Assembly: GCA_018241455.1 (NCBI GenBank) | Contig: JAFEDW010000009.1 | Location: 1-20,755, forward strand | Direction of reading: 5' to 3' | DNA length: 20,755 nt | Source: Pseudomonadota bacterium | GTDB lineage: Bacteria > Pseudomonadota > Gammaproteobacteria > Steroidobacterales > Steroidobacteraceae | Part shown: positions 1-7,247 of the stretch, in pieces | Numbering within the stretch: the stretch's first letter is position 1 | Layout: every line of letters begins with the position of its first letter | Program-made: the position numbers and the translations under genes | Notes under the pieces: model-generated | Database searches by the model: none | Told to the model about the DNA's origin: nothing | The model's input: only the letters and a program-made list of their open reading frames with translations

Positions 1-689
1 CGCGCCGCCAGCATCGCGGCCGCCACGGTCAGGTCTTCGCGGTTCGTGATCTTGATGTTGCCGTCGGCCGCTTCGACCAGCACCGCCGCGGCTCCCTGCC
101 ACTCCATCGCCTGCGCCTCATCGGTCGGTGTCCGCCCGGCGGCGCGCGCGGCGCGCAACGCCTCCTCGAGTGCCCGGCGCCGGAACATCTGCGGCGTCAG
201 CGCGCGCCACAGACCGGCGCGATCGACCGTGCCCTCGCAGTGATGATCGGCGGTGGCGCGCTTGAGCGTGTCGGTGACCGGCGCGGCCAGCACGGCGCCA
301 TGCGCTTGCGTTGCACCGACACGCAGCAGTTGCTCGAGATCGCGCGCGCTCAGGCAGGGACGCGCGGCATCGTGTACCAGCACCCAATCGGTTTCCGCGG
401 CGGCGCCCTGGCCGGCCAGCGCCGCCAGTCCGTTCAGCACCGAATCGGCCCGTTCCGCGCCGCCGGCGACGGTCAGCACCTTGGCCGGCAAGCGCGCGCG
501 CAAGCCCTGGTCCGCGAGCGCCCGCGCATCCAGCACGAGTGCAATGGCGACGCAGCGCCGGTCGGACAGGAACGGCTGCAGGGCCACTTCGAGCACGGTG
601 CTGGCCGCCAGCGGCCAATGCTGCTTCGGCAGCGCGCCGCCAAAGCGCCGTCCGGCGCCCGCAGCCGGCAACACGACCCAGTAGCGCAT
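1..689 (-). CDS. ispD: 2-C-methyl-D-erythritol 4-phosphate cytidylyltransferase IspD (3' end cut by window edge)
   Basis: IspD joins CTP and methylerythritol 4-phosphate to give CDP-methylerythritol, the third step of the MEP isoprenoid pathway, in the cytosol. Translating from the ATG at 689 gives 229 codons with no stop before the window edge. The nucleotide-binding motif PAAGAGRRFGGALPKQ lies at residues 8-23, with R15 and K22 matching the catalytic Arg/Lys of E. coli IspD. ERADSVLNGL, VLVHDAARPCL, APVTDTLKRA, GLWRALTPQMFRRR and the closing GNIKITNREDL all fit the family. E. coli IspD is about 236 residues, so only a short tail should be missing. The start lies 32 bases after the ftsB stop, with no strong ribosome binding site. 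By the common gene order ispF would be expected next, outside the window; that is inference. Confidence 0.97.
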   Translation of the reverse strand, partial: MRYWVVLPAAGAGRRFGGALPKQHWPLAASTVLEVALQPFLSDRRCVAIALVLDARALADQGLRARLPAKVLTVAGGAERADSVLNGLAALAGQGAAAETDWVLVHDAARPCLSARDLEQLLRVGATQAHGAVLAAPVTDTLKRATADHHCEGTVDRAGLWRALTPQMFRRRALEEALRAARAAGRTPTDEAQAMEWQGAAAVLVEAADGNIKITNREDLTVAAAMLAA

Positions 690-721
690 GTGGCTGGCCG
701 GCGGCGCGCGCGGAGGGCGGC

Positions 722-1093
722 TCAGCGCGAGGCCGTGTGCGTGGCAGGGCCGGACGCCGGCATCGGCGCCACCGGCGCGATGCCGCCCGCCTCCGTGCCC
801 GGTGCCGTCGGCGCGGCGGATGCGCCCGTCGCCACCTGGAAGAAGGTCTCGTTGCGGCCGATCATCCCCAGGTCGGTGCGCGCGCGTTCTTCGAGCGCGG
901 CGTAACCCTGCTTCAGGTCGCGTACTTCGGCGGCGAGTTGGCGATTGCGCTCCGACAGGCGCTGGTTCTCGGCTTCCTGGCCGGCCACCGCCGTGCGCAG
1001 GCGCAGCACCTCGCCGATGCCATCGCCGGAGAACCAGATGCGGTACTGCAGCAACAGCAGCGCACCGACCAGCGCGGCGGCAAACCATTTCAC
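722..1093 (-). CDS. ftsB: Cell division protein FtsB (septum formation initiator family)
   Basis: FtsB forms the FtsQ-FtsB-FtsL divisome subcomplex in the inner membrane. The 123-residue product starts MKWFAAALVGALLLLQYRIW, a single membrane segment near residues 4-17 followed by the typical QYRIWFSGDG turn. A periplasmic coiled coil follows (residues about 30-70, heptad-like ENQRLSERNRQLAAEVRDLK), and then the family ending YAALEERARTDLGMI..ETFFQV. Beyond about residue 89 comes a tail of some 35 residues rich in Ala, Pro, Gly and Thr, longer than the E. coli protein (103 residues). The start is the GTG at 1093: its reading frame has a stop a few codons upstream and the family N-terminus begins there. 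It lies 40 bases after the eno stop, next to ispD, as in many gammaproteobacteria. Confidence 0.95.
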   Translation of the reverse strand: MKWFAAALVGALLLLQYRIWFSGDGIGEVLRLRTAVAGQEAENQRLSERNRQLAAEVRDLKQGYAALEERARTDLGMIGRNETFFQVATGASAAPTAPGTEAGGIAPVAPMPASGPATHTASR

Positions 1094-1137
1094 GGCACGG
1101 AACTCATGCGCGGATCATACCCTCCTGGAGCGATCAT
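1090..1137 (-). other. Possible 15-codon leader ORF linking the eno stop to the ftsB start
   Basis: The eno stop (1136-1134) overlaps an ATG (1137-1135). From it runs an open frame of 15 codons, MIAPGGYDPRMSSVP, whose TGA (1092-1090) overlaps the GTG start of ftsB (1093-1091). A strong Shine-Dalgarno-like AGGAGG lies inside it at 1126-1121. That is 27 bases before the ftsB GTG, too far for direct use, but 13 bases before an in-frame ATG at 1107-1105. Ribosomes could therefore translate a mini-peptide and re-initiate at ftsB. The overlaps are visible in the sequence; the coupling role is inference, and a chance arrangement is possible. Confidence 0.35.
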
Positions 1138-2417
1138 ACCCTGACCGGAAAGGCCTCGCGGCCGGCGTATTTCGCCTGCGGCCCGAGCGCTTCCTCGATG
1201 CGCAGCAGCTGGTTGTATTTCGCCACGCGGTCGGACCGTGACATCGAGCCGGTCTTGATCTGCGTCGCCGCGGTCGCGACCGCGATGTCGGCGATCGTGC
1301 AATCCTCGGTCTCGCCCGAGCGGTGCGAGACGACCGCGGCGTAGTGCGCCTGGTCCGCCATGTCGATTGCGGCCAGCGTTTCGCTCAGCGTGCCAATCTG
1401 GTTCGGCTTGATGAGGATCGCATTCGCGATGCCGCGCGAGATGCCCTCCGAAAGAATCTTCGTGTTCGTGACGAACAGGTCATCGCCGACCAGCTGGAGC
1501 TTGCGGCCCAGTTCGGCGGTCAGGTGCGACCAGCCGGCCCAGTCGGATTCGCCCATGCCGTCCTCGATCGTGATGATCGGATAGCGCGCGGCGAGGTCAG
1601 CGAGGTAGCGGCTGAATTCGGCCGACGAGAAACTGCGGTGCTCGGCGGCGAACTCGTACTTGCCGTCGCGGAAGAACTCGGAGCTGGCGACATCGAGCCC
1701 CAGGTAAATGTCTTTGCCGGGCTTGTAGCCGGCCTGCTCGATCGCCTGCATGATGGTCTGCAAGGCCACCTCGTTCGATGCCAGGTCGGGCGCGAACCCG
1801 CCCTCGTCGCCGACCGCCGTGCTGAGGCCCTTCTCGTTCAGGATCTTCTTGAGCGTGTGGAAGATCTCGGCGCCGTAACGCAACGCCTCGCGCAAAGACG
1901 GCGCGCCGACCGGCAGGATCATGAATTCCTGTATGTCGAGGCTGTTGTTGGCGTGCGCGCCGCCGTTGATGATGTTCATCATCGGCACCGGCAGCACCGG
2001 AGCGCGCTTGCCGCCCAGGTAACGGTACAGTGGCTGGCCGGCTTCGCGCGCCGCGGCGTGCGCATTGGCGAGCGAGACCGCCAGCAACGCGTTGGCGCCG
2101 AGGCGCCCCTTAGTGTCGGTGCCGTCGAGTTCGATCATGCAGGCATCGAGGCCGGCCTGGTCCTCGGCCTCGCGGCCGACCACGGCCGCGCGCAGCACCG
2201 TGTTGACGTTCTTGACCGCCTTCTGCACGCCCTTGCCGCCATAGCGCTTCTTGTCGCCGTCGCGCAGCTCGACCGCCTCGCGCGAGCCGGTCGAGGCGCC
2301 GGAGGGCACCGCCGCGCGGCCCTGTGCACCGCTGACCAGCGTGACTTCCGCTTCGACGGTCGGATTGCCGCGCGAGTCGATGATTTCGCGGCCGAGTACT
2401 TCGGCGATACGGGTCAT
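1134..2417 (-). CDS. eno: Enolase (phosphopyruvate hydratase)
   Basis: Enolase interconverts 2-phosphoglycerate and phosphoenolpyruvate in glycolysis and is often part of the RNA degradosome. PEP is also a substrate of the neighbouring KdsA. The 427-residue length is normal for bacteria. The N-terminal domain starts MTRIAEVLGREIIDSRGNPT and carries the flexible-loop motif SGASTGSREAVELRDGD. The barrel carries GGAHANNSLDIQEFM, the catalytic-Glu motif VGDEGGFAPDL near residue 208, metal ligands in YLGLDV, TIEDGM and GDDLFVTN, the catalytic Lys in ILIKPNQIGTLSET, and SHRSGETEDCTIADIAVAT near the end. The ATG at 2417 overlaps the kdsA stop by four bases (ATGA). GAGGAAAG at 2431-2424, inside the end of kdsA, is its ribosome binding site, so translation is probably coupled to kdsA. 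Confidence 0.99.
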   Translation of the reverse strand: MTRIAEVLGREIIDSRGNPTVEAEVTLVSGAQGRAAVPSGASTGSREAVELRDGDKKRYGGKGVQKAVKNVNTVLRAAVVGREAEDQAGLDACMIELDGTDTKGRLGANALLAVSLANAHAAAREAGQPLYRYLGGKRAPVLPVPMMNIINGGAHANNSLDIQEFMILPVGAPSLREALRYGAEIFHTLKKILNEKGLSTAVGDEGGFAPDLASNEVALQTIMQAIEQAGYKPGKDIYLGLDVASSEFFRDGKYEFAAEHRSFSSAEFSRYLADLAARYPIITIEDGMGESDWAGWSHLTAELGRKLQLVGDDLFVTNTKILSEGISRGIANAILIKPNQIGTLSETLAAIDMADQAHYAAVVSHRSGETEDCTIADIAVATAATQIKTGSMSRSDRVAKYNQLLRIEEALGPQAKYAGREAFPVRV

Positions 2418-3243
2418 AGTGAACTTTCCTCGAACGGTCGGGATTTGGCGGCGCGGTCGAGCTGCTGGAGCGTTTCCAGCAGGCTGGCCATGCGCGGCAA
2501 CGGCCAGGCGTTAGGACCGTCGGACAGCGCCTGCTCCGGCCGTGGATGGGTCTCCATGAATACGCCGGCGACGCCCGCCGCGACCGCGGCGCGTGCCAGC
2601 ACCGGCACGAATTCGCGCTGTCCGCCCGACACGCCCGCGCCGGCGCCCGGCAGTTGCACCGAATGCGTGGCGTCGAACACCACCGGGCAGCCCGTGGCGC
2701 GCATGATCGACAGCGCGCGCATGTCGGTGATCAGGTTGTTGTAGCCGAAGCTGAAGCCGCGCTCACACACCATGATCGCATCGTTCCCGGTGGAGCGCGC
2801 CTTGTCGACCACCTGCTGCATTTCCCACGGCGAGAGGAACTGGCCTTTCTTGATGTTGACCGGCTTGCCCGCGCCCGCGACGGCACGGATGAAATTCGTC
2901 TGGCGGCACAGGAACGCCGGCGTCTGCAGCACATCGACGACGCTCGCCACTTCCTCGACCGGCGTGTCCTCGTGCACGTCGGTCAACACCGGCACCTTGA
3001 ACTTGCTGCGCACGTCGGCCAGCACCTTCAGGCCCGCCTCGATCCCGGGCCCGCGAAAGCTCCTGGCGGACGAGCGGTTGGCCTTGTCGAACGAGGCCTT
3101 GAAGATGTACGGCATCGCGAGTTTCGCCGTGATCTCGCACATCTGCCCGGCCACTTCCTCGACCAGCGCGGCGGATTCGATGACGCAGGGCCCGGCGATC
3201 AGGAACAGCGGCCGGTCGATGCCGACTTCGAAGCCGGCCAGCT

Positions 3244-3247
<4 letters not shown>
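2414..3247 (-). CDS. kdsA: 3-deoxy-D-manno-octulosonate 8-phosphate synthase KdsA, metal-dependent type
   Basis: KdsA condenses phosphoenolpyruvate with arabinose 5-phosphate to make Kdo 8-phosphate, the precursor of the inner-core sugar of lipopolysaccharide. The 277-residue barrel shows KASFDKANRSS (residues 50-60), SFRGPG, LTDVHE, CRQTNF and NIKKGQFLSPWEM. It has the Cys of the metal-dependent class in IAGPCVIES (C21), where E. coli has Asn. The other expected metal ligands are present as H195 (DATHSVQLPG), E232 (FMETHP) and D243 (ALSDGPN). These segments resemble the Aquifex type more than the E. coli type, as judged from memory of both sequences. It overlaps pyrG upstream and eno downstream by four bases each, so it is translated within a pyrG-kdsA-eno unit. 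Confidence 0.98.
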
Positions 3248-4890
<1,643 letters not shown>

Positions 4891-4919
4891 CTTAGGGATT
4901 CCGCCGTTTGTGCTGTCAG

Positions 4920-4938
4920 CGGTTCCAGTGCGGAACCG
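4920..4938 (-). other. Perfect stem-loop in the pyrG leader
   Basis: The sequence CGGTTCC-GCACT-GGAACCG (minus strand) forms a perfect 7-base-pair stem with a 5-base loop. It ends 29 bases before the pyrG ATG. No run of T follows, so it does not look like an intrinsic terminator for tilS. It could shape the pyrG messenger leader or stabilise the 5' end; neither role is shown by the sequence. This hairpin and the candidate promoter are all I see in the 111-base gap 4891-5001. Confidence 0.5.
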
Positions 4939-4958
4939 GGAACTGACGACGGGCAAAC

Positions 4959-4987
4959 AGACTAACAAATCCGCTCCGCCGTCTCAA
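4959..4987 (-). promoter_or_regulatory. Candidate housekeeping (sigma-70 type) promoter for pyrG-kdsA-eno
   Basis: On the minus strand TTGAGA (4987-4982, five of six matches to TTGACA) is followed after exactly 17 bases by TAGTCT (4964-4959, three of six matches to TATAAT). It lies in an AT-richer patch between tilS and pyrG that stands out from the GC-rich surroundings. A start near 4952 would give a leader of about 60 bases containing the stem-loop at 4938-4920. The -10 match is weak, so this is a candidate only. Confidence 0.4.
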
Positions 4988-5001
4988 ATAATTGCCCCGG
5001 A

Positions 5002-6060
5002 TCAGCCGCCCCGGCCCGGCCGCGCGCCCGGTTCCGCGACCGCCGGCGCGCCGTCTGTCATTTCGGCAAGCGCGTGCAGCCGATCGCCCTGCCGGCGCAC
5101 CAGGGCACCCGGCCAACGCACGAAGGGATGTGCATCGTGCCGCGCACGCAGCAGCGGCCCAGCAACCTCCAGCAGGCGCCGCTGGTCGGGCATCGGCAGC
5201 CCGTGCAGCTGCAGCCAGCGTCGCAGCACGTTGCGGCGCTCCGCGGGTTCGAGGCGGCGCAGTACCGTCACGCGCAGCGCGCTGCCATCGACCGCATCCT
5301 GCAGCAGCGCGTCGGCGCGCGCTGCCAGCAAGAGTTGCGCCTCGGCTGCCAGCGCCGCGCTGCGGCTCAGCGTGGTGCCCAGGCCCGGCCAGCGCTCGCG
5401 CAGTAACGGCAGGATCTTCAATCGCAGGAAATTGCGGGCGTAGCGCTCGTCGGCATTGCTCGGATCCTCGATCCACTGGAGCCGGCATCTTGCCAGGTAG
5501 GCCAGCAGTTGCGTGCGCGGCACCGACAGCAGCGGACGTAACAACATGCCGCTGCGTGCCGGGCTGGCAGCAAGTCCGGCCACGCCGGCACCGCGCAGCA
5601 ACTGCAGCAGGAGCGATTCCACCTGGTCGTCCTGGTGCTGGGCCAGCACCAGCCATTCACCCGTGCGCAGGCGAGCCTGCAGCGCCCCGTACCGCACGAC
5701 GCGCGCGGCAGCCTCCGGGGAGTCGCCGCGCCGTACCGCGACTGGCGCGTCAATCACCTGGCATGGCACGCGCAGCCGCCGCGCCGCTGCGCGCGCGCTG
5801 CGTGCCATCGCGTCCGCGGCCGGCTGCAGGCGGTGATTGACGTGCAGCGCACGCACGGCAAGCCGGTGGCGCGCGCGCAAGCCCGTCAGCGCCGCGAGCA
5901 GCGCCGTGGAATCGGCGCCGCCCGAATAGGCCACGCAGAAGCGCTGGCCGCGCAACGGGCCGATGAGTTCCCGCAGGCGTTGCGCCAACCAGGCGGCTGT
6001 GAAGCGCTTCGCAGCCCGCGACGCGCCAGCGGCCGGCGCGGCGCTAGGCCTTGGTAACAC
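5002..6060 (-). CDS. tilS: tRNA(Ile)-lysidine synthase TilS, short form
   Basis: TilS uses ATP to attach lysine to C34 of the CAU-anticodon isoleucine tRNA, so that it reads AUA codons. The N-terminal N-type ATP-pyrophosphatase domain has the loop SGGADS at residues 46-51, then RALHVNHRLQ, AARVVRYGAL, LAQHQDDQVES and the TilS signature IEDPSNADERYARNFLR. A middle substrate-binding domain follows (to about residue 332, RNVLRRWLQLHG...FVRWPGALVRRQGDRLHAL). The product is 352 residues against about 432 in E. coli. It ends soon after that domain in a Gly/Ala/Pro/Arg-rich tail, so the last C-terminal domain is missing. No remnant is seen in the next 111 bases, which are too short to hold it. The start is a GTG at 6060, three bases after the accA stop. 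Confidence 0.96.
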   Translation of the reverse strand: MLPRPSAAPAAGASRAAKRFTAAWLAQRLRELIGPLRGQRFCVAYSGGADSTALLAALTGLRARHRLAVRALHVNHRLQPAADAMARSARAAARRLRVPCQVIDAPVAVRRGDSPEAAARVVRYGALQARLRTGEWLVLAQHQDDQVESLLLQLLRGAGVAGLAASPARSGMLLRPLLSVPRTQLLAYLARCRLQWIEDPSNADERYARNFLRLKILPLLRERWPGLGTTLSRSAALAAEAQLLLAARADALLQDAVDGSALRVTVLRRLEPAERRNVLRRWLQLHGLPMPDQRRLLEVAGPLLRARHDAHPFVRWPGALVRRQGDRLHALAEMTDGAPAVAEPGARPGRGG

Positions 6061-6063
6061 TTG

Positions 6064-7029
6064 TCACGGCGGGCTCTCGGAAAACACCCCGAAGGCCGCC
6101 AACCGCGCATCGCGCCGCTCGAGCAGCGCGTCGGCCGACAGCGCCTCGAGCTGCTTCAGCGCACGCTGCAGCGCCTCGCCGAGCGAACGCGCCATGGCCG
6201 CGGGGTCGCGGTGCGCGCCACCGAGCGGCTCGCGAATCACTTCATCGACCAGCTTCAGGTCGCTGAGCCGGTCGGCGGTGAGATTGAGCGCCTCGGCCGC
6301 AACTTCCTTCTTGTCGGCGCTCTTCCACAGGATCGAGGCGCAACCCTCGGGAGAAATCACCGAATACGTCGAGTACTGCAGCATCAGCAGGCGATCGCAG
6401 ACGCCGATGGCCAGCGCCCCGCCCGAACCGCCCTCGCCGATGACGACGCTGACGATCGGCACGCGCAGCGTCGCCATCTCGAACAGGTTGCGCGCAATCG
6501 CTTCGCTCTGGTTGCGCTCCTCGGAACCCACGCCGGGATAAGCACCCGGCGTATCGATCATCGTGATGATGGGCAGGCCGAAGCGCTCGGCCATCTTCAT
6601 CAGCCGCAGCGCCTTGCGGTAGCCCTCGGGTTTCGGCATGCCGTAGTTGCGCCGCACCCGCTCCTTCGTGTCGCGCCCCTTCTGATGGCCGATGACCATG
6701 ATCGGCTTGCCGTCGAGCCGCGCCGGCCCGCCGACGATCGCCATGTCGTCGGCGTACATGCGATCGCCATGCAGTTCGTGGAAGTCAGTGCACAGCGCCG
6801 CGATGTAGTCGAGCGCGTAAGGCCGCTGCGGATGGCGCGCGAGCTGCGTGATCTGCCACGGCGTCAGGTTGGCAAAGATCGAGCGCGTCAGCTGCTGGCT
6901 GCGGGCGCGCAGCTTGCCGATTTCCTCCTCGACGTTGACCGCCCCGTCGGTAGTCAGGTGGCCGAGTTCCTCGAGCTTGGCTTCGAGCTCGGCAATCGGT
7001 TGTTCGAAATCGAGGAAGCTAACCGCCAT
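6064..7029 (-). CDS. accA: Acetyl-CoA carboxylase carboxyltransferase subunit alpha
   Basis: AccA pairs with AccD to move the carboxyl group from biotin to acetyl-CoA, giving malonyl-CoA, the first committed step of fatty acid synthesis. The 321-residue product is almost colinear with E. coli AccA: FLDFEQPIAELEAKLEEL at the start, ARHPQRPYALDYI, HELHGDR.YADD, IGHQKGRDTKERVRRN, the IDTPGAYPGVGSEER segment, the oxyanion-loop motif GEGGSGGALAIG, and SVISPEGCASILWKSADK. I chose the ATG at 7029 because the family begins MxxxFLDFEQP. The frame is open upstream to 7188, but that stretch runs through the inverted-repeat element at 7047-7171 and has no family similarity. No clear Shine-Dalgarno sequence is seen before this start; GTGGTGG is the nearest purine-rich run. 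Confidence 0.98.
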   Translation of the reverse strand: MAVSFLDFEQPIAELEAKLEELGHLTTDGAVNVEEEIGKLRARSQQLTRSIFANLTPWQITQLARHPQRPYALDYIAALCTDFHELHGDRMYADDMAIVGGPARLDGKPIMVIGHQKGRDTKERVRRNYGMPKPEGYRKALRLMKMAERFGLPIITMIDTPGAYPGVGSEERNQSEAIARNLFEMATLRVPIVSVVIGEGGSGGALAIGVCDRLLMLQYSTYSVISPEGCASILWKSADKKEVAAEALNLTADRLSDLKLVDEVIREPLGGAHRDPAAMARSLGEALQRALKQLEALSADALLERRDARLAAFGVFSESPP

Positions 7030-7046
7030 GTGTAGCCACCACTGTA

Positions 7047-7171
7047 GCGCGTTCGTTCGCGCAGTAATCGTTTCCGCCGGGAACGCCGTGAATCCATCCA
7101 TGGAGGCTCCGGCCGCGCCGTCCATGGCGCGGACGGTCCCGGCGGAAACGATTACTGCGCGTGCGCACGCG
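7047..7171. mobile_element. MITE-like inverted-repeat element between dnaE and accA
   Basis: The left end (7048-7082) and right end (7137-7171) are inverted repeats of each other over 35 bases with three mismatches. The inner 25 bases (7058-7082 and 7137-7161, core GCAGTAATCGTTTCCGCC) are a perfect match. A 54-base centre (7083-7136) separates them. The 5-base direct repeat CTGTA flanks the element at 7042-7046 and 7172-7176, resembling a target-site duplication, with one unpaired G at 7047. No transposase fits inside, so it would be non-autonomous. Alternatives are a BIME/REP-like hairpin or a structured accA leader. The rest of the 218-base gap (7030-7247) holds a weak hairpin after dnaE and nothing else I recognise. 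Confidence 0.6.
7113..7132. repeat. Hairpin inside the centre of the inverted-repeat element
   Basis: CCGCGCC at 7113-7119 and GGCGCGG at 7126-7132 form a perfect 7-base-pair stem around a 6-base loop (GTCCAT). An overlapping alternative pairs CCGTCC with GGACGG, and an 8-base palindrome TCCATGGA lies just beside it at 7097-7104. The centre of the element can therefore fold into a secondary hairpin on top of the long stem. Confidence 0.5.
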
Positions 7172-7172
7172 C
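7157..7172. repeat. Perfect 16-base palindrome at the dnaE-side end of the element
   Basis: GCGCGTGCGCACGCGC reads the same on both strands. The other end of the element has the imperfect equivalent (GCGCG at 7047-7051, loop TTCGTT, CGCGC at 7058-7062). Palindromes at or near both ends are consistent with protein-binding sites for a transposase acting in trans, but they could also reflect a simple alternating GC-rich run. Confidence 0.5.
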
Positions 7173-7213
7173 TGTACTGCCTTCGCATGGTGGTTCATTT
7201 TCACGAAGGGTAC

Positions 7214-7231
7214 GGTCCCGAGGCTCGGGCC
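7214..7231 (-). terminator. Weak hairpin after the dnaE stop, doubtful terminator
   Basis: Seventeen bases after the dnaE stop, the minus strand reads GGCCCGAGCCTCGGGACC. It can pair as a five-base-pair core (CCCGA/TCGGG, 3-base loop), extended by two G-C pairs if one A bulges. No T run follows, so Rho-independent termination is unlikely. It may be a pause or processing point. Confidence 0.2.
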
Positions 7232-7247
7232 GCAACCGCAGCAGGAT

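Noticed and set aside
118..618. 166-codon minus-strand frame at the left edge
   Set aside because: It lies in a different frame from ispD, which covers the same bases with clear motifs; its product is Arg/Gly/Ala-rich without family features.
1323..2744. 473-codon plus-strand frame antisense to eno and kdsA
   Set aside because: Same GC-driven artefact. It spans two well-supported genes and has composition typical of antisense frames.
4891..4968. N-terminal extension of pyrG
   Set aside because: The frame is open, but CTP synthases begin at MTRFVFVTGG, and the extension overlaps the leader hairpin and candidate promoter.
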